A DNA stretch of 16,561 nucleotides, from positions 1 through 16,561 of the forward strand of contig RBNI01003143.1 of NCBI GenBank assembly GCA_003990745.1. Reading direction: 5' to 3'. Shown in pieces: positions 8,404 to 16,561 of this stretch. The position numbers and the translations under genes were made by a program. The notes beneath the pieces were generated by a model, which saw only the letters and a list, made by a program, of their open reading frames with translations, had not been told where the DNA came from and searched no databases. Each line of letters begins with the position of its first letter. Positions within the stretch are counted from its first letter, which is position 1. Source of the DNA: Jimgerdemannia flammicorona (Eukaryota; Mucoromycota; Endogonomycetes; Endogonales; Endogonaceae).

Positions 8404-8760
8404 GGTGACGGCGGTTGAGGTGTATACGGATGATTTTTCGTAATTATATACCCCAGTCAAAGGAGACAGGCATCATATTTGTAATGGTACCCGCGGGCTT
8501 GGTGTTACAAACTCGGTGTACAAATGATCACGGACAGTAAACTCGGGCATTCCTTCCCAGGCAACCTCGGTATATATCCGGACATTCTTCCCAGGCAACC
8601 TCGGTATATTTCCGAACATTCTTTACCAGGCAACCTCCAGGGCATTCTTTCCCAGGCCGGCCGCCTCCCCTCTTAAACGCGAATAAGCCATTCCCTAACT
8701 AACCACAAGCCATTACTTAACCGTTCGAGAGACACACAAACCGGCAAGGTTGCACCCATT
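8404..8760 (-). promoter_or_regulatory. Probable promoter of the SAM-LRR gene
   Basis: This is the non-coding interval directly upstream of the SAM-LRR start codon. It holds a tandem repeat (8548-8658, listed separately) and TATA-like stretches (GGTATATATCC at about 8569-8579, about 170 bp from the ATG). I saw no other conserved element. The exact transcription start cannot be read from the sequence. Confidence 0.35.
8548..8658. repeat. 34-35 bp tandem repeat in the promoter region
   Basis: Two nearly full copies (8548-8582 and 8583-8616) are followed by shorter ones (8617-8642 and 8643-8658). The shared core on the plus strand is CATTCTTCCCAGGCAACCTC followed by GGTATAT and TCCG. The copies differ by few substitutions. 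Both full copies carry a TATA-like segment. Confidence 0.75.
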
Positions 8761-8768
8761 CGTGACCA

Positions 8769-9395
8769 TCACATGCTAAACAACAACGAGTAAATATACT
8801 CCTTCATTCGCGAAATCACCCCAACCACCTCCATCCAGAGGAGGACGAGACCACCGCACATGACGTAGAAGGTGATATCGCTGCGCGGAAGTTCATGGCG
8901 CTGCTGGATTCCGATGTCGAAGACAACAGTGACGGTAATAGTGATGGTAGCGATGGAGGGCGCGGACAATGGAGAGGGTGCAGAGATCTGGTGGTTGAGG
9001 AGGTTGTGGCGCAAGGTGGCGTGGCGATTACATTCTTGTTCACTTCCCAAGTGTATATTTATCCTGCAGAATATTTCGCTATTCCAAAACAGTGGTAATC
9101 TGGGCTTGTCGTCATGAGATCCAAGCGGTTGAATTCCCCTTGTGCCACGTGAAGGGGGGAACCCTTGACAAGAGGGCTTACTTGCGCTGGCATCACTTTT
9201 ATCAAATGTTTCTCTTGAACTGTTCGCACCATTATCATGAAAACAACCAAAATTCGCATGCGCGATGTTTGAGGGATGACACTTAATCGTGCAATCTCGG
9301 CTTCCGTCCCCTTTCGGATTGACGAACAGATTAAGGTCGTGCTCCTCACGTTCGAGCATTTTTGCTTGTTGGTCCCGGCTTGGTCCTGATATCAT
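8769..9395 (-). CDS. Unrecognised 208-codon open frame
   Basis: This open frame begins MISGPSRDQQAKMLEREEHD. Its middle is unremarkable, and its C-terminal third has a hydrophobic stretch (DITFYVMCGGLVLLWMEVVG) that could be a membrane segment. It overlaps the acidic plus-strand frame over most of its second half, and at most one of the two is likely to be coding. There is no recognisable domain or convincing promoter. It is listed because it is the longest frame between the SAM-LRR gene and the 13.8 kb region. Confidence 0.2.
   Translation of the reverse strand: MISGPSRDQQAKMLEREEHDLNLFVNPKGDGSRDCTIKCHPSNIAHANFGCFHDNGANSSRETFDKSDASASKPSCQGFPPSRGTRGIQPLGSHDDKPRLPLFWNSEIFCRINIHLGSEQECNRHATLRHNLLNHQISAPSPLSAPSIATITITVTVVFDIGIQQRHELPRSDITFYVMCGGLVLLWMEVVGVISRMKEYIYSLLFSM
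8832..9098 (+). CDS. Possible acidic coding fragment, unrecognised
   Basis: The plus frame is open from about 8784 to a stop at 9096-9098. From about 8832 it reads PEEDETTAHDVEGDIAARKF, then MALLDSDVEDNSDGNSDG, SDGGRGQWRGC and VVEEVVAQGG. It looks like an acidic, disordered segment of a real protein or a relic of one. The only in-frame ATG is at 8895, within the interesting part, so this may be an internal exon. The opposite strand also carries a 208-codon frame (8769-9395, minus), Ser/Thr/Pro-rich here, which could instead be the real one. I recognise no family in either. Confidence 0.25.
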   Translation, partial: HPEEDETTAHDVEGDIAARKFMALLDSDVEDNSDGNSDGSDGGRGQWRGCRDLVVEEVVAQGGVAITFLFTSQVYIYPAEYFAIPKQW

Positions 9396-9428
9396 GCTTT
9401 TGTGTATAAGGTGTGGGGTAAATGTGCG

Positions 9429-9464
9429 TTTTTATTTTTTTTTTATTTTTTATTTTTTATTTTA
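9429..9464. repeat. T-rich low-complexity tract
   Basis: Runs of T are broken by single A residues (units such as TTTTTTA), 36 bp in all. It is simple-sequence DNA. Confidence 0.85.
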
Positions 9465-9466
9465 GG

Positions 9467-9710
9467 TTCGAGAATCTATGAACCACTGGCTCTGTTTACA
9501 CGCCATTAACTCAATAGCAGCGCATGGTCTGAATTCAACGATTGCAAACGCCAAAGCAGTCCAATGTTAGTTAGCGGCCTTGGGTGAGTCCTAATTAGGG
9601 GAGGAACATCTTTGCGCCGTCAAGCAGTCAATGCAGGGGTTGGGTCATCGTTCCCGAAAATCCGGGTGCCCGACGAGAGTGGCATTTACTCTTCAGGGAT
9701 TTGAGCAAAC

Positions 9711-9711
<1 letters not shown>
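9467..9711 (+). other. Unassigned segment ending at a long poly(A)
   Basis: No gene is recognisable. The segment ends directly in a 55-A tract (9712-9766), which would suit the body of a short retroposed sequence. I found no target-site duplication flanking it and no clear polymerase III A and B boxes, so a SINE is only a possibility. Confidence 0.2.

Positions 9712-9766
<55 letters not shown>
9712..9766. repeat. 55-base poly(A) tract
   Basis: Fifty-five consecutive A residues form the longest homopolymer in the window. Shorter A runs of 12-21 lie at 1-21, 1053-1068, 2430-2445, 2770-2781, 6851-6870 and 12402-12421. Assembly error in its length is likely. Confidence 0.95.
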
Positions 9767-9768
<2 letters not shown>

Positions 9769-10680
9769 AAGGATATATATAGTTATATTGCGAATTTGGA
9801 CAATTACATAGCTATTTTCAGATGGAAATCTAAGTAATAAAAGTGAGTCGACATACTGCTGGTACGTCTGACCACACCATACCATGGATTAGGATTATCA
9901 AGGCACGAGGCCACAGCCGCCTAAACAATTTCTTGCTTTCCCGACTTCGCCATGGAGAAATGTTTTTATCCAACTAACTCTAACTAGCCAGGCTCCGTCC
10001 AACTGGCCAACAGGATGTGGCTCATGGGATTTATTGGAAAACACAGAGTGTGTGATGGGGTAAGTAAAATAAAACCTCGTCCCGCCGAATTTGTAAGCGC
10101 CGATGGTCCGATGGCATTTCAAAGACGTTGTCTTTCTGGGTAATGTCAGGTGCGTAAACAGTGTACTTCTTTCCTTACTTCTTACTCCTCTCATCCCCAA
10201 ATATTCCTACGGCATTCTGCCTCTCCAGTATCCCCAGGGCTCTTGGCGGTTCGTGTCGGTGTGGGCGACCCCGTGGCCCATTGCTTGCCGGTGTGTTCCG
10301 AAAAGAGCCCTGTAGAGTTTTCGACTCTTAAAAGCAGCCTCGGCCAAACCCATTTGCACATGACACGAATCCTGTTTGCTTGCAACCCCCTACTTCTCAC
10401 TTTTTTTTTTTCGTTACCGGAGGGCCCTGTAAGAAGAGCGAACCCTCGGCGGCTTCTTCGGATCATGACGCGTACTATCACCTAACCTCTTCAATCTCTC
10501 CCTTATCACCACACCACCCCCGATTATAGGTACAATGCATTGGAACTAGTTCCTGCTTTGCTTCAAAACCTGGAACAGGAGTCTGTAATCCGGTGCCTCT
10601 AATCCACTCACGCGTTTGTCCGAGCGGGTCCCGCCTCTTGTCCTTTCTTTTACTTCCCCTAAATCCCCCCGCCTCGTTTC
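9767..10680. other. Unassigned region with overlapping open frames
   Basis: Open frames at 9898-10200 (minus), 10150-10485 (plus) and 10191-10481 (minus) overlap one another. The plus frame at 10150 includes VGVGDPVAHCLPVCSEKSP and is rich in Ser, Pro and Leu; the minus frame is basic. I recognise no protein family, and being open on both strands argues for base composition rather than coding. Splice-like signals exist but do not build a convincing model. Confidence 0.2.
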
Positions 10681-10760
10681 CACGAACTAGTGTAGAGGTT
10701 GCACGCGAGATTCACCGACCGCGTGATTCTTGGGAGGTGGTTCGACCCCACTGTTCGCGA
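10681..10760 (+). tRNA. Degenerate tRNA-like sequence (possible pseudo-tRNA)
   Basis: CACGAAC (10681-10687) pairs with GTTCGCG (10753-10759) in six of seven positions. TA follows at positions 8-9. A D-arm-like GTGT.AGAGGTT.GCAC spans 10690-10704. A T arm GGTGG-TTCGACC-CCACT spans 10736-10752 and contains a B-box-like GGTTCGACCCC. The centre (10705-10735) does not give a normal 5-bp/7-nt anticodon arm. Instead CACGCG and CGCGTG close a 12-nt loop. I therefore call it a degraded tRNA or chance fold and assign no amino acid. Confidence 0.2.
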
Positions 10761-11070
10761 ATCCTATAATACTATCGCATGACCTTCTCCATGTTCCAGT
10801 CCAATACAATCGACTTTCACCATACATACGTTCATGAGTATAGATCACTATTTAGCGATATCCTTCGACATGAATGAAGAATTCTTCATCGTCGTTGCCA
10901 AAATATTTTTGAAAAAGAATAGGTACATCATTTACAAAGAGTACGACATTATCTTGGAGGGCCATACTACAAAAATATTCTGCCATTACGGTTGAGGCCG
11001 GCCCGTATTTGCCATCACGAAAATTTTTCTAATAAACACTATGCCACTATGCCACTTTCCAACTCCGCTG
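10761..11070. other. No feature seen
   Basis: There is no long open frame, RNA fold or repeat. Composition is ordinary and slightly AT-rich. Confidence 0.5.
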
Positions 11071-11074
11071 GACA

Positions 11075-11420
11075 TCAGGTTGAATCTCCGACAATCGAAG
11101 ACTGCGAGCATAGCGGACGCAACGGATAAGGAACTGGTTCCGAGAGATCCGTAGCATAGCTTAGTTTATATAATGCCAGGTACCTCAAATTTGGCGAGAG
11201 TATATAGTGGATCAGCCGTCCGTAACAGTCGGAATTGGTGGCAGAGGCAAATTCGCTTCTACTATAATCAAACAACCGAGTCGATTTGTCAGGGTTTGTA
11301 GTACAAGATCAGAGTAAAAGAATGACACGTCGTCCGCATCGCTATTATAAGGCGTTCGAGATGTTGAGAAAATGCGAGGAAAATGGTCTACAAAATGATG
11401 TATATAGCAGGTGGAAAAAT
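11075..11420 (-). pseudogene. Possible coding remnant in two frames
   Basis: One minus frame is open from about 11400 to 11180 and reads DHFPRIFSTSRTPYNSDADD followed by VSFFYSDLVLQTL. A second minus frame takes over downstream, with RLFDYSRSEFASATN and GRLIHYILSPNLRYLALYK, ending at a stop at 11075. Both stretches look more protein-like than random sequence and may be one gene broken by a frameshift, or two exons. I recognise no family. Confidence 0.15.
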
Positions 11421-12160
11421 TGAGATAGAGAGCCCAAAACTGAGAGAGATGAGGGGAGTTTCAGGATGCAAACGATTGCTGGTATGTGCCGCGGGCTGCT
11501 TGCGTTCATAGCAAGCCAACCTTGTGAAATTCCTGTTGTGGCTGGTACGGTTGATGCCGTCTTGTGAGATGGGCGCAGTTGAAGAAGTCAGATGGCTTCA
11601 TTCAATGTGAGGATTTTGAAGATGGCGGTGAGTGTTTCGAAAGAAAGTGTTGTAGTGGCCTTAAACTGACGACTCGGTTTTTTTCAAAATGGTTTACTTT
11701 GCCTCAAAGCCATAACGAAATAGACAACACCGTCCTCTCCCCACCAACCGACTTTATCTAATCGGTTTACCACTTTAGGCATTTCGCGTCCGCGCTAATG
11801 CGACCTACAAATCTGTGAGCACCCATTATGTTAGAAAGCGCCCATCGTTCTTTAAGGTACATATAGCCTATATATTTCCCTTTGAATCCTTCCGAATGGG
11901 CCATGTTCTATTCAGCTATATGAATCTCGTTCTGACCATAACCTTCACTGCCTGATCTATGGCGATAGGTTAAATTTAACTATTATTTTGATGTAACATT
12001 TTGATTAATAAATTTTTGTTTTTATTTAAAAAAATTACTTAGAATTTTTTTTAAAAATAAAATTTTATGTAATTACAAATAATAAGCAGATTTTATTTAG
12101 AACTTAATGTGACAGAGGAAACATCTTAAAAAAAGAAACATATTATATTATTATTTTAAT
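11421..12160. other. Intergenic stretch with AT-rich block
   Basis: A 65-codon plus frame (11564-11761) is the only notable open frame and resembles nothing known to me. From about 11960 to 12160 the sequence is strongly AT-rich, with long T and A runs (TTTATTTAAAAAAATTAC and similar). It could be a matrix-attachment or origin-like element, or plain intergenic DNA. Confidence 0.4.
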
Positions 12161-12297
12161 ACTTCCTCACCGTTGTCGTCCTAGTACCATGGCGTGGTGA
12201 CAAGTCAATAACGTGCGAATTTTTTCCCCGTGGTTTAGTTTTCCATCTTCTATTTCCCCTACAACCCCAACAGAAAAGGCCAACCTTTTTAAGCGCT

Positions 12298-12516
12298 GTG
12301 TCGTCGTCTAACGGACTGCTACGATTTCGCTCTGGAACTTGGGAAAAATTGGTGGGTGGAATCGTCCTTCATGGCATTGCGTACGATGTTACCGTGCTGA
12401 CAAAAAAAAAAAAAAAAAAAATCGCCGTCAAGAACCCTCAAGACAATTGCTTATTCTTTCGAGTGCGCGAGCATATTGAACGTCTAGGTATTTCCTTTCA
12501 CCGGGAATTTTGGTAA
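12298..12516 (+). CDS. Possible short coding fragment interrupted by poly(A)
   Basis: The plus frame begins SSSNGLLRFRSGTWEKLV and ends CLFFRVREHIERLGISFHRE, with a 20-A tract (12402-12421) between the two halves. The end looks protein-like, but there is no conserved family signature. Homopolymer length determines whether the halves are in frame. Confidence 0.15.
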   Translation: MSSSNGLLRFRSGTWEKLVGGIVLHGIAYDVTVLTKKKKKKIAVKNPQDNCLFFRVREHIERLGISFHREFW

Positions 12517-13231
12517 ATAATAAAAATAATAATAACTCGGGTGGGCGCAGTCTCCTTCAACGGTTAACTGTGCGCTGTCGGTTGCGCCGTCGACATTAAA
12601 TAAATCGCCGCGAACAGGCCTTCCAAGCGGTCCCGTGGCCTTGCAAATGGTTCCGTGGCCTCGAGTTTTGAATGCTGTTCGTCGTTATGGAGTCAGGTAA
12701 TCTGCTTTTACGCAAACGAAAAACGCATACCAACCATCTCTGAAAGATGGATGTATTATGCGGCAGATGTGGGTTCAAGTCCCACGCGAGATTACTCTAT
12801 ATCCTTTCAAATCACCTTCGATTTGTTACAGGGACCTTCGACGTTTCTCGTGCCTATACCGCTGTTATCGCTGTCACCACATTTCCCATCAAGTCGAACA
12901 GGTTCAAAATGTTAATGTAATGGTATGCATAAATTCAATTATTTCCTGAAATATGAACATCCCTCCATTCGCAACTTTGTCTCTGGTATGGTTACTGCCT
13001 TAGACTAGAAGGAGTTAATATCATTCATTTATTCAAACACTTTCATTACCACCAATACTTATAATACAAATATTTCATTTCAACTCCACCTAGGGCAAGC
13101 GCCACCGAGCGCTGTCACGTTCATCAATGGCCATCAAGGCTCCGGGCATGGCGTAACTCTGCGACGAAATCCACTACTACACGACATATGGCAAATCAGC
13201 CCTGGATGGTACAGTATAACAATTTGTTCTT
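12517..13231. other. Unassigned region
   Basis: There is a 20-bp-period direct repeat (GGTCCCGTGGCCT at 12629 and GGTTCCGTGGCCT at 12649) and an isolated T-arm-like hairpin GTGGG-TTCAAGT-CCCAC (12769-12785) without a matching acceptor stem. The short open frames at 12596-12949 overlap and are not recognisable. Confidence 0.3.
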
Positions 13232-13829
13232 GTGGTCATCTGGGATGCACGACTTTGTTTTACTCGATTCTTTATTCATGATTTCGGAACCTCTTCTGCC
13301 TCGTTGCGTGAATCCGTCCATCCATCTCATCTACACAGAGGCTCTCTGAGTGGATACCCATATCGACTGCTCCAGCATTGCCCCACTTTGGTGACCGCCA
13401 ATTGGGGAAGGAGTAGGCGGTTTTTCTGCAAGGTGGTAGTGGTTCCTTCCCGTGGGCAAGGCTCTCAAACCGTGTTTGCAATTTTTCTACCAGGGTGGAC
13501 TGTATTATTTGACGCGGGAGACGTTGATTTAAGATTATTATTACCAAATGACACCTGTTTTTAATGAACCATTATTGGAGAAATTTACTTTATACTAAGA
13601 TAAATTGGATATATTTATTATTATTCTATTTCAAAATAAACCGTTCTGGTTCTGACCAACGCGCCTTAACACTCAAAATTGCCAGGACCGAAAGCATTGA
13701 CGAACACAAAAAAGACGGCGAAGAACCCACGGTTTACCAATGTCGACAACAACAACTTCAAGCTCTGGAAGTTTCTCTTGATAAGCCGAACGACAATTTA
13801 ACAATCTTCGTATCTACACAACATCAAGT
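13232..13829. other. Unassigned region with overlapping open frames
   Basis: A 110-codon plus frame (13232-13564) and a 91-codon minus frame (13272-13547) are mirror images of one another. Another plus frame (13564-13872) includes ARTESIDEHKKDGEEPTVY and QLQALEVSLDKPNDNLTIF, which is protein-like but unrecognised. None has clear start or splice support. Confidence 0.2.
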
Positions 13830-15533
13830 GTGCACTCAGTCATCTTTCTCCAGTACCACTCAGGTTACATGACCTTTGGAAAGCACTTACAACATCGTTT
13901 TTGGAGAAGGAAGACTAACAACATGGTGACTGACAGGCAATCTGAGGTGTGTACTGGGCAGGGTGACCTAAGCGCTTTCGACTGGCAGCAGGTGGGGAGA
14001 GGCCCGGGCCTGGGGGGGGGCATGAGGGGGCTGCTGGCAGGTGGACATGGAAGGGGTGAAGGTAGTGGTGGAGGCCAAGGGTCTGGGAGGGTGAGCTTTG
14101 TGGAGATGGTGAAGGGGAGACAGCAGACATTAGGGCAGGAGAGCTGGCTGAGGAAGGGCAAAGAGACTGAGAAGACAACAGTGCATGGAGGTATAGTCCT
14201 TGGAAGTGGGGGCAGTGGAGCTGGAGGAGTAGTGGCTGGGGGGAGTGTGACTGCTGATGGTGATGGAACTGCCAATCTGGAAAAAAATCCAGATATGACA
14301 GCTGATGGAGTAGCTGAGCAGTTGAGGCTTGGAAGACAAGGGGACTTGGCAGATGGTGTGATGGGTCTGGCAGTGGTCTCATTACTCAAAAAATTGATCT
14401 CGGCATTCATGGTTACACTGTGCTTCCAGGGCTTAGTGGTGACAGTGAAAATGATGCTAGGGCTTATCGCTAAGTAGGTGGTAGGAGCTATATTGGTGAA
14501 GTTTTTAAAGGGACTGGAGGGAGTAGAGGTGGGATTTGAGGAGGCTGGGCCACTGGAGGAGGCACTGAAGGTTAGATTGGTAGTTGGGGAGGTGTGTGTT
14601 CTAATGGCATGTTGCTTGAAGTAGGATCCAAGGGTGGTCCAACTGCTGGTAAAAGGAGTGCCCACAGTGACAGCAATAGAGACAAGAAGGAGAGTTGAGG
14701 AAGTTATGGCAGAATATAGAAAGGTGGTAGATATCAGATTCAGGATCTGGAAAGGGATCTCACTCAGGACTGGTGATGTGGATGTGAGGATTTGGCTAGC
14801 CAGAAAAGAGGCTATTGGGAAGGTGAGGGACTGGCCTTTGGTAATGGTCTGGGGAGCAATCTTGTGCAAGGTGATGAAGGTAAAGGGAAGTGAGGAGGAG
14901 GAAGAGGATTTATTAGAAGTGCTCAAAGAGTTGAGTGGTACTGTAGAGCAATAAGTGAAGGCTTGGAAGGCTTTTGTGGAGTTGATGCACTTGGAGGTAG
15001 TGGATAGAAAGCAGATTTGAGTAGATAAGGAGCAGTGGGAAAGGGCTCAGGGGCATAAGAGACAGAAGGATCTGCTGGCTAAGATGGAGAGTAGACCACT
15101 GGAGGATGTGAGTAAGACAAAGAGTATGGAGAGGGCCAAGGTGAGTGTCTGGGCTGATGAGGGGAGTGGGAATGCCAGGAAGGAGACAGGGGAGGATAAG
15201 GAGACAACTGGTAAGGATCCATATACTGATGGTATATTTGAGATTTGAGAGGAGGTCTGGGAGGACTCCCCTACTCCTACTCCTCTTATCAGACAAGGCC
15301 CAGCTTCCCGAAACAGGGTGGTGGAGGATATGCCAATGCAGGGGGCCCAGCAGGTGAAATTTGGAGTTCCAGAGGTGGCAAATGGGGGACAGGTGGTGGC
15401 AGCTAGAGAGGAGGAACTAGTGGATGTCCTGGAGGTATGGGATGAGGCTGCGAGTGCTGGGACTGACACCACAATGCTGGATAGAGGGAGGCTGGCGACT
15501 TCTGGAGGGAAGGCAGTAGGGAACCTACTTTGA
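13830..15533 (+). pseudogene. Decayed long ORF, possibly retroelement ORF1/gag-like
   Basis: One plus-strand frame stays readable for about 1.7 kb (568 codons), with internal stops at 14475-14477 (TAG), 14622-14624 (TAG), 14952-14954 (TAA), 15018-15020 (TGA) and 15246-15248 (TGA), and a final TGA at 15531-15533. The text is Gly-rich at first, has GRVSFVEMVKGRQQ, then VRDWPLVMVWGAILCKVMKV, an acidic run, QWERAQGHKRQKDLLAKM, AKVSVWADEGSG and EEVWEDSPTPTPLIRQG. This is typical of a hydrophilic nucleic-acid-binding or gag-like polyprotein that has lost selection. Several stops could derive from CAG, CAA, CGA or TGG by C-to-T or G-to-A change. No reverse transcriptase follows. The very long minus frames here (13865-14926, 15047-15733) are Ser/Thr/Pro-rich shadows of this purine-rich strand. 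Confidence 0.4.
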
Positions 15534-15840
15534 ATATGCCAGATAATGAACAACTTGGCAGTAGAAGAGTTGGGGGAGGTGGACTTGAGAGTGATGGGTG
15601 ATGAACATTGGGCATAGATACTGTAGGGAGATGGAGTGATGAGAGTATTGAAGGTGGAAATTCTGGTAGTGTATCTGGAGGAGGAAGGGTATGAGGTGGA
15701 TGAGGAGTGGAAGGTAGAGCTGGCAGTTGTCACAGGGGAGAGGGCTGAATACTGCTAGAACAAGTGCCATAGATTATAGCTCTGGCAAGAGGCCTGCCTA
15801 GAGTGTAAGAGGGTTGCTTTTTAGGGTAACCATTACATAG
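15534..15840. other. Unassigned, purine-rich continuation
   Basis: The plus strand keeps the G/A-rich composition of the decayed ORF up to about 15750 but with more stops. A 77-codon minus frame (15730-15963) with NLEINKRRGRTPYEIDLDHK is open but unrecognised. Confidence 0.3.
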
Positions 15841-15879
15841 TTCTGGAAGGGTTTTCTGGAAGTTCTGGATATTCTGGAA
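15841..15879 (+). repeat. TTCTGGAA motif cluster
   Basis: TTCTGGAA occurs at 15841-15848, 15854-15861 and 15872-15879, with TTCTGGAT at 15863-15870. The last three are a 9-bp-period tandem repeat. Each TTCNNGAA matches a two-module heat-shock element, but the 9-bp phasing does not match a continuous 5-bp-module array. Confidence 0.5.
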
Positions 15880-16270
15880 GACCGTTTTCTTATGGTCAAG
15901 ATCAATTTCATATGGAGTACGTCCTCTACGCTTATTGATTTCAAGATTGGGTTGACGTCTCAACCAAAGTCCTTTTTTGGACTAGTTCTAGATGTTCAGG
16001 ATTTTCTGTATTTCAGGAAGTTCAAGAAACTAAGACCAGCTTAGTTGAATCGGCGTATCGCTGCAGACAATACCCAATTAGGAAATTTTGTGACGGGGTT
16101 AGGAGTAGGACCTAACGGAGAGCAGATTTACTTAAGAGTGATTTGTGGGTTATTAAATAGGTTTATTCGCTATTCATGATATTGTTATACTAGGAATATT
16201 TGTGTGAAGGGATATTGTGGGGAAGTGCTCAGGAGTTGTGTTCGGATTGTTCAAGTCTGAGATTCTGAGG
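15880..16270. other. No gene seen
   Basis: There is one small hairpin, AGTCC-T6-GGACT (15968-15983). Otherwise this is AT-rich non-coding sequence with a G-rich run (GGGGGAGGGGG) just after it at about 16274-16284. Confidence 0.4.
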
Positions 16271-16320
16271 TCTGGGGGAGGGGGTATTTATACTAGTGAG
16301 GGGCTATCTGGACTATGCTA

Positions 16321-16561
16321 AATATGGATGTAGCACTAAGTGCTTTGCTGAGTCGGAATGCAGTCACATAGTACAAGTGTGATCTGACATGTCAAGAGAT
16401 TGTCTGACTGCTGAGTCAGTTCACAGTCACGTCATACAAGGCTAATCTAACTATACTATGACTGCTAATCTATTTATAGGTTCAGGCGCTATCTGGGTAG
16501 TCTTCGATGACATCACCATCGATGATATCATCTCTGATGAAGTAGTCGTCTAGGAAGAGTG
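16321..16561. promoter_or_regulatory. Motif-dense, possibly LTR-like or promoter DNA
   Basis: The segment is rich in TGAC/GTCA words: palindrome TGACATGTCA (16385-16394), hairpin CTGACT-GCTG-AGTCAG (16404-16419) that includes the AP-1/Gcn4-like TGAGTCA (16412-16418), CACGTCAT with a CRE-like half site just after it, a TATTTATAG box, and palindrome GATGATATCATC (16521-16532). Such density suits a promoter or the U3 of an LTR. The window ends before a second copy could confirm an LTR. Confidence 0.3.

Noticed and set aside
12649..12790. tRNA gene suggested by GTGGG-TTCAAGT-CCCAC and an upstream hairpin with TGA in the loop
   Set aside because: No acceptor stem pairs with the bases after the T arm, the D arm is missing, and the position before the presumed anticodon is C rather than T.
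13865..14926. 353-codon minus-strand ORF, the longest in the window
   Set aside because: It is extremely Ser/Thr/Pro/Leu-rich and is the complement of a plus frame with protein-like, charged text, so it is more likely a composition shadow. A protein search could overturn this.
16274..16330. Polypurine tract (GGGGGAGGGGG) followed by an LTR
   Set aside because: An LTR should begin with TG directly after the tract. Here it is followed by TATTTATA, and no second LTR lies in the window.

Overview
The window looks like eukaryotic, probably fungal, nuclear DNA. The evidence is GT-AG introns of about 60-250 nt with CTRAY-type branch sites, long A/T runs, low gene density and decayed coding sequence. 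The modules of the main gene recall, from memory and without a search, SAM/LRR proteins of early-diverging fungi (Mucoromycota: Endogonales, Glomeromycotina, Mortierellomycotina). That placement is tentative.

Bases 1-8403 are dominated by one large gene on the minus strand, and its 3' end lies beyond base 1. I rebuilt it exon by exon from splice sites and reading phase. It starts with a SAM domain (8157-8403), followed by connector exons and two or three conserved but unnamed modules (6586-8016). Three short exons (6058-6530) then lead into a leucine-rich-repeat (LRR) solenoid. The solenoid is encoded by at least 34 separate exons of 84 nt (four are 81 nt). Each exon holds exactly one 27-28 residue ribonuclease-inhibitor-type LRR and is bounded by phase-1 introns, mostly 73-100 nt long. 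All 34 exons are open. Any exon can be skipped, duplicated or lost without breaking the frame, and a four-exon cassette has itself been copied four times. No NACHT/NB-ARC nucleotide-binding domain is visible. The best description is a SAM-LRR receptor-like protein built by tandem exon-intron duplication, and it is the most interesting system in the window.

Upstream of its start (8404-8760) is a probable promoter with a 34-35 bp tandem repeat. From 8761 to 13829 there are only weak or unrecognised open frames, a possible acidic coding fragment on the plus strand (about 8832-9098), a 55-A tract, a degenerate tRNA-like fold (10681-10760) and an AT-rich block. I recognise no conserved gene there.

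From 13830 to 15533 one plus-strand frame stays readable for about 570 codons, interrupted by five internal stops. It is purine-rich and looks like a decayed ORF, possibly from a retroelement. The right end (15840-16561) has short tandem and palindromic motifs, including AP-1-like and CRE-like sites. It could be regulatory or LTR-like DNA, but this is unproven.
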